A stretch of 64,000 nt of DNA from Diplosphaera chodatii (Eukaryota; Chlorophyta; Trebouxiophyceae; Prasiolales; Stichococcaceae): positions 434,001 to 498,000 of the forward strand of contig JAALGY010000047.1 of NCBI GenBank assembly GCA_032358165.1, given 5' to 3'. Position numbers and translations under genes: made by a program. How positions within the stretch are numbered: position 1 is the first letter of the stretch; each line of letters begins with the position of its first letter. Below are positions 62,901 through 64,000 of the stretch, piece after piece. A model generated the notes under the pieces. That model made no database searches, was not told where the DNA came from, and worked only from the letters and a program-made list of their open reading frames with translations.

Positions 62901-64000
62901 CCATCAGCTACCCCCTCCGCAGCGCCCACCGAGCCCGAGTTCCGCATCATCCAGCTGCCCAGCTGGCTGCGGGACTTCAAGGCCTACGAAAATGCCGACT
63001 TCCCGCCGAATGCCTCTGGGGACGACACGGGCATCGTTAACGCCGAGCTCGGCGCCAACAGGCTGCCTGTGTACGCTGGCGGCCAGCGCACCACCACCAC
63101 CCATGGCCAGGCCAGCTTCAACGAGTGGTGGACGAACGCCACCATGGAGAACGGCGACAAGGCCTACCTGCCCACGTCAGTGATCTGGACGGTGGACCCC
63201 AGCACTGGCGCCACCACCTGGACGTCTGCGGGCTACTGGCCCCTGGTGAGTGAAGTGATAGCGCATCCATTTTGCAGCCAGCCACATGCATCATACATCA
63301 TGCGTCAGGACTGCTTCCTCATGACAAGCTTCAGGGTGGATGTGAGTTGACAATGACTGCATTGTGCCTTGCAGGACAACAAGCTGTATGGCAACACCCC
63401 TGCTTCTGGTGGAGGCGATGGCACCCACAACTGCCACTTCACGCTGGAGAGCCACAGCCGCTTCACCTACAGCGGCCCCAGCATGAAGTTCAGCTTCTCG
63501 TCCTCGGACGACCTGTTCGTCTTCGCCAACGGCACGCTGGTGGTGGACCTGGGCGGCGTGCACGGCCTGGAGACCGGTGGCTTCACAGTGATCGACAGGC
63601 TGCCCAGCCTGAAGGCTGGCGACCCCTTCCAGGTCGACATGTTCTACGCCAACCGCGGCAGCAACTGCGGGGGCGCTGCACCCACGCCATCAGCCACCCC
63701 CTCAGCCACCCCAACCGCTGTGCCATCGGCAACCCCCTCAGCCACCCCGAGCGAGGAGCCGTCCGCCACCCCTGCTGGAACACCATCAGCAGGCCCACCC
63801 TCGGCCACGCCTTCAGAGTCGCCGGCTGGCACGCCTACAGCGACTCCCTCTGAGACACCTGCTGGCACGCCTTCAGCAACTCCCTCGGAGACACCTGCTG
63901 GCACACCTTCCGCAACCCCATCGGAGACCCCCGCCGGAGCTCCATCAGCCACGCCATCGGCAACACCCTCCGAGACACCCGCTGGCACCCCGTCAGCAAC
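50946..64000 (+). CDS. Giant secreted hydroxyproline-rich glycoprotein with fibro-slime domain array (3' end outside window)
   Basis: Exons: 50946-51335, 51586-53954, 54093-54141, 54299-54483, 54675-55932, 56087-57544, 57708-58970, 59100-60395, 60525-61820, 61950-63245, 63375->64000; all in frame, 3,828 codons so far. Signal peptide MKRSAVAILVLLVAAQLAEL with cleavage near ARAQ. Then a Ser/Thr/Pro region, a short Cys-containing segment (SFKDGCKTIMQLIITVVVEP then GDCEEC), a Pro-rich block (PPPP(S/K)), and about 450 residues of GTPSATPTKA repeats. A Cys-rich folded region of about 180 residues follows (about 53540-54720). After it come at least six fibro-slime-type domains separated by SATPAGTPS/SETPAGTPS linkers. 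The TGA at 53956-53958 is not a stop: it lies in a GTGAGC donor, and splicing to 54093 continues the frame (FFQTNIKVTELPTQCYINFN). Expected to be hydroxylated and glycosylated and placed in the cell wall; a matrix role is inference. Confidence 0.87.
51710..53530 (+). repeat. Proline-rich low-complexity coding repeats
   Basis: First, about 51710-51900 and 51950-52090, blocks of PPPP followed by S, K or V (extensin/chitin-binding-glycoprotein style). Then, from about 52120, the ten-residue unit GTPSATPTKA in long runs. A larger module (SPTSGTP, AAKRPPPGRGSSSGG, EGRQTQAPTKAG) recurs near 52340-52440, 52715-52820 and 53000-53110. The last part degenerates to RVTPAPTKKA-type units. Contiguous prolines are typical arabinosylation sites in such proteins. 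Confidence 0.9.
53540..54720 (+). other. Unrecognised Cys-containing folded region of the giant glycoprotein
   Basis: Spread over the end of exon 2, exons 3-4 and the start of exon 5. Not low-complexity: GCRVVYTPRWSIWRPRP, HIRCFGGKLSRADQRQF, SLMGCSWRKEDKS, KTCCRRGTDCTWRAGDYTFF, NIKVTELPTQCYINFN, DDAVRVVLTNSKFNG, YMAKGNNRVVLVHVDDKCT, WVEVSCGACTKPP. The alternating strands and spaced Cys suggest a disulfide-stabilised beta fold, perhaps a carbohydrate-binding type. I do not recognise the family. Confidence 0.6.
55618..63675 (+). other. Array of six fibro-slime-type domains
   Basis: Domain pieces lie at 55618-55932+56087-56395, 57229-57544+57708-58010, 58660-58970+59100-59400, 60085-60395+60525-60825, 61510-61820+61950-62250 and 62935-63245+63375-63675. 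N-halves carry PSWLRDFKAYENADFPP, FNEWWTNAT and TWTSAGYWPL. C-halves carry GTHNCHFTLESHSRFTYSG, DDLFVFANGTLVVDLGGVHG and DMFYANRG. This order (RDF...W...NxHFT...F.Y...DDxxVFxNGxLVxDLGGVHG...FYA.R) matches the fibro-slime domain known from Fibrobacter and slime-mould surface proteins. Each fold holds a conserved HNC...SNC cysteine pair and is cut by a phase-0 intron after GYWP(L/I). Confidence 0.85.
59100..64000 (+). repeat. 1,425-bp tandem repeat, three full copies plus a partial one
   Basis: Units 59100-60524, 60525-61949, 61950-63374 and 63375->64000. Each is a 1,296-bp exon followed by a 129-bp intron. The translations of all frames and both strands, introns included, are the same in the three full copies, so the units are identical or nearly so at base level. 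The preceding exon (57708-58970) matches the unit only in its last roughly 660 bases, with a few base changes and one missing linker repeat. The intron at 58971-59099 belongs to the same type. Confidence 0.95.

Noticed and set aside
55618..63675. Bacterial origin (contamination or recent transfer) of the fibro-slime region
   Set aside because: The domains are interrupted by spliceosomal introns, share codon use with neighbouring nuclear genes and sit behind a eukaryotic-style signal peptide and proline-rich rod. Ancient transfer of the domain itself remains possible.
54633..63988. Long minus-strand open frames (up to 386 codons) opposite the fibro-slime gene
   Set aside because: They are mirror frames of GC-rich Thr/Pro/Ser repeats, made only of V-A-D-G-P-A-E-G-type runs, and recur with the tandem repeat. 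No start context, splice structure or family resemblance.
59100..64000. CRISPR-like or satellite array
   Set aside because: The 1,425-bp unit is protein-coding with a phase-0 exon and a proper intron; there are no short repeats with unique spacers.
1..64000. tRNA, rRNA or transposase genes
   Set aside because: Both strands were read for cloverleaf-like stems, rRNA-like blocks and transposase/reverse transcriptase motifs. Nothing convincing was seen, though a covariance-model scan could still find a small RNA.

Overview
The window is eukaryotic nuclear DNA, almost certainly from a chlorophyte green alga. It is GC-rich, its genes are split by many short introns (mostly GT...TGCAG), its coding sequence uses GC-ending codons, and it encodes plant/algal-type proteins (plastid-type dihydropyrimidine dehydrogenase, plant RRA-type GT77 arabinosyltransferase, telobox Myb) together with hydroxyproline-rich cell-wall glycoprotein sequence. 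The species cannot be named from sequence reading alone. Gene models were built by hand from protein motifs plus splice sites. Where exon lengths were summed, the total is an exact multiple of three.

Left part (1-18,090, plus strand): the 3' portion of a nuclear poly(A) polymerase gene (162-~4480), a small NTF2/SnoaL-like protein (5441-6504), and two tandem paralogous bZIP transcription factors (7697-10363 and ~12961-15755). The bZIP genes share intron positions and exon sizes, and are separated by a long stretch with no recognisable gene. Middle-left (18,091-28,250, minus strand): a regulator that appears to fuse an N-terminal telobox Myb (TRB-like) to a low-complexity region and C-terminal ankyrin repeats, the mitochondrial inner-membrane protease subunit IMP1, and the histone N-terminal acetyltransferase NAA40/NatD. 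Middle: a 20-exon VTC4-type polyphosphate polymerase (SPX + VTC catalytic + membrane domain, plus strand, 29,089-35,141).

Right part: a secreted S8 subtilase with an unusual Lys-Pro-Thr/CxGKC tail (minus, 36,549-40,872), a plant-type dihydropyrimidine dehydrogenase PYD1 (minus, 42,015-~45,907), a GT77 hydroxyproline O-arabinosyltransferase (plus, 46,296-49,388), and a giant secreted gene (plus, 50,946 to beyond the window end). The giant gene encodes a hydroxyproline-rich glycoprotein carrying at least six fibro-slime-type domains spaced by Ser/Thr/Pro linkers. At least 3,828 codons lie in the window.

The most notable structure is in that last gene. From 59,100 to the window end it consists of a 1,425-bp unit (1,296-bp phase-0 exon + 129-bp intron) repeated with no change visible in its translated products. 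Each unit looks chimeric between two older neighbouring exons. Each fibro-slime fold is cut by an intron at the same point, so the repeating exon holds the C-half of one domain and the N-half of the next. The arabinosyltransferase 1.6 kb upstream belongs to a family that glycosylates proline-rich walls of this kind. Another recurring oddity is non-canonical GC-AG introns: three are forced by reading frame and two more are candidates.
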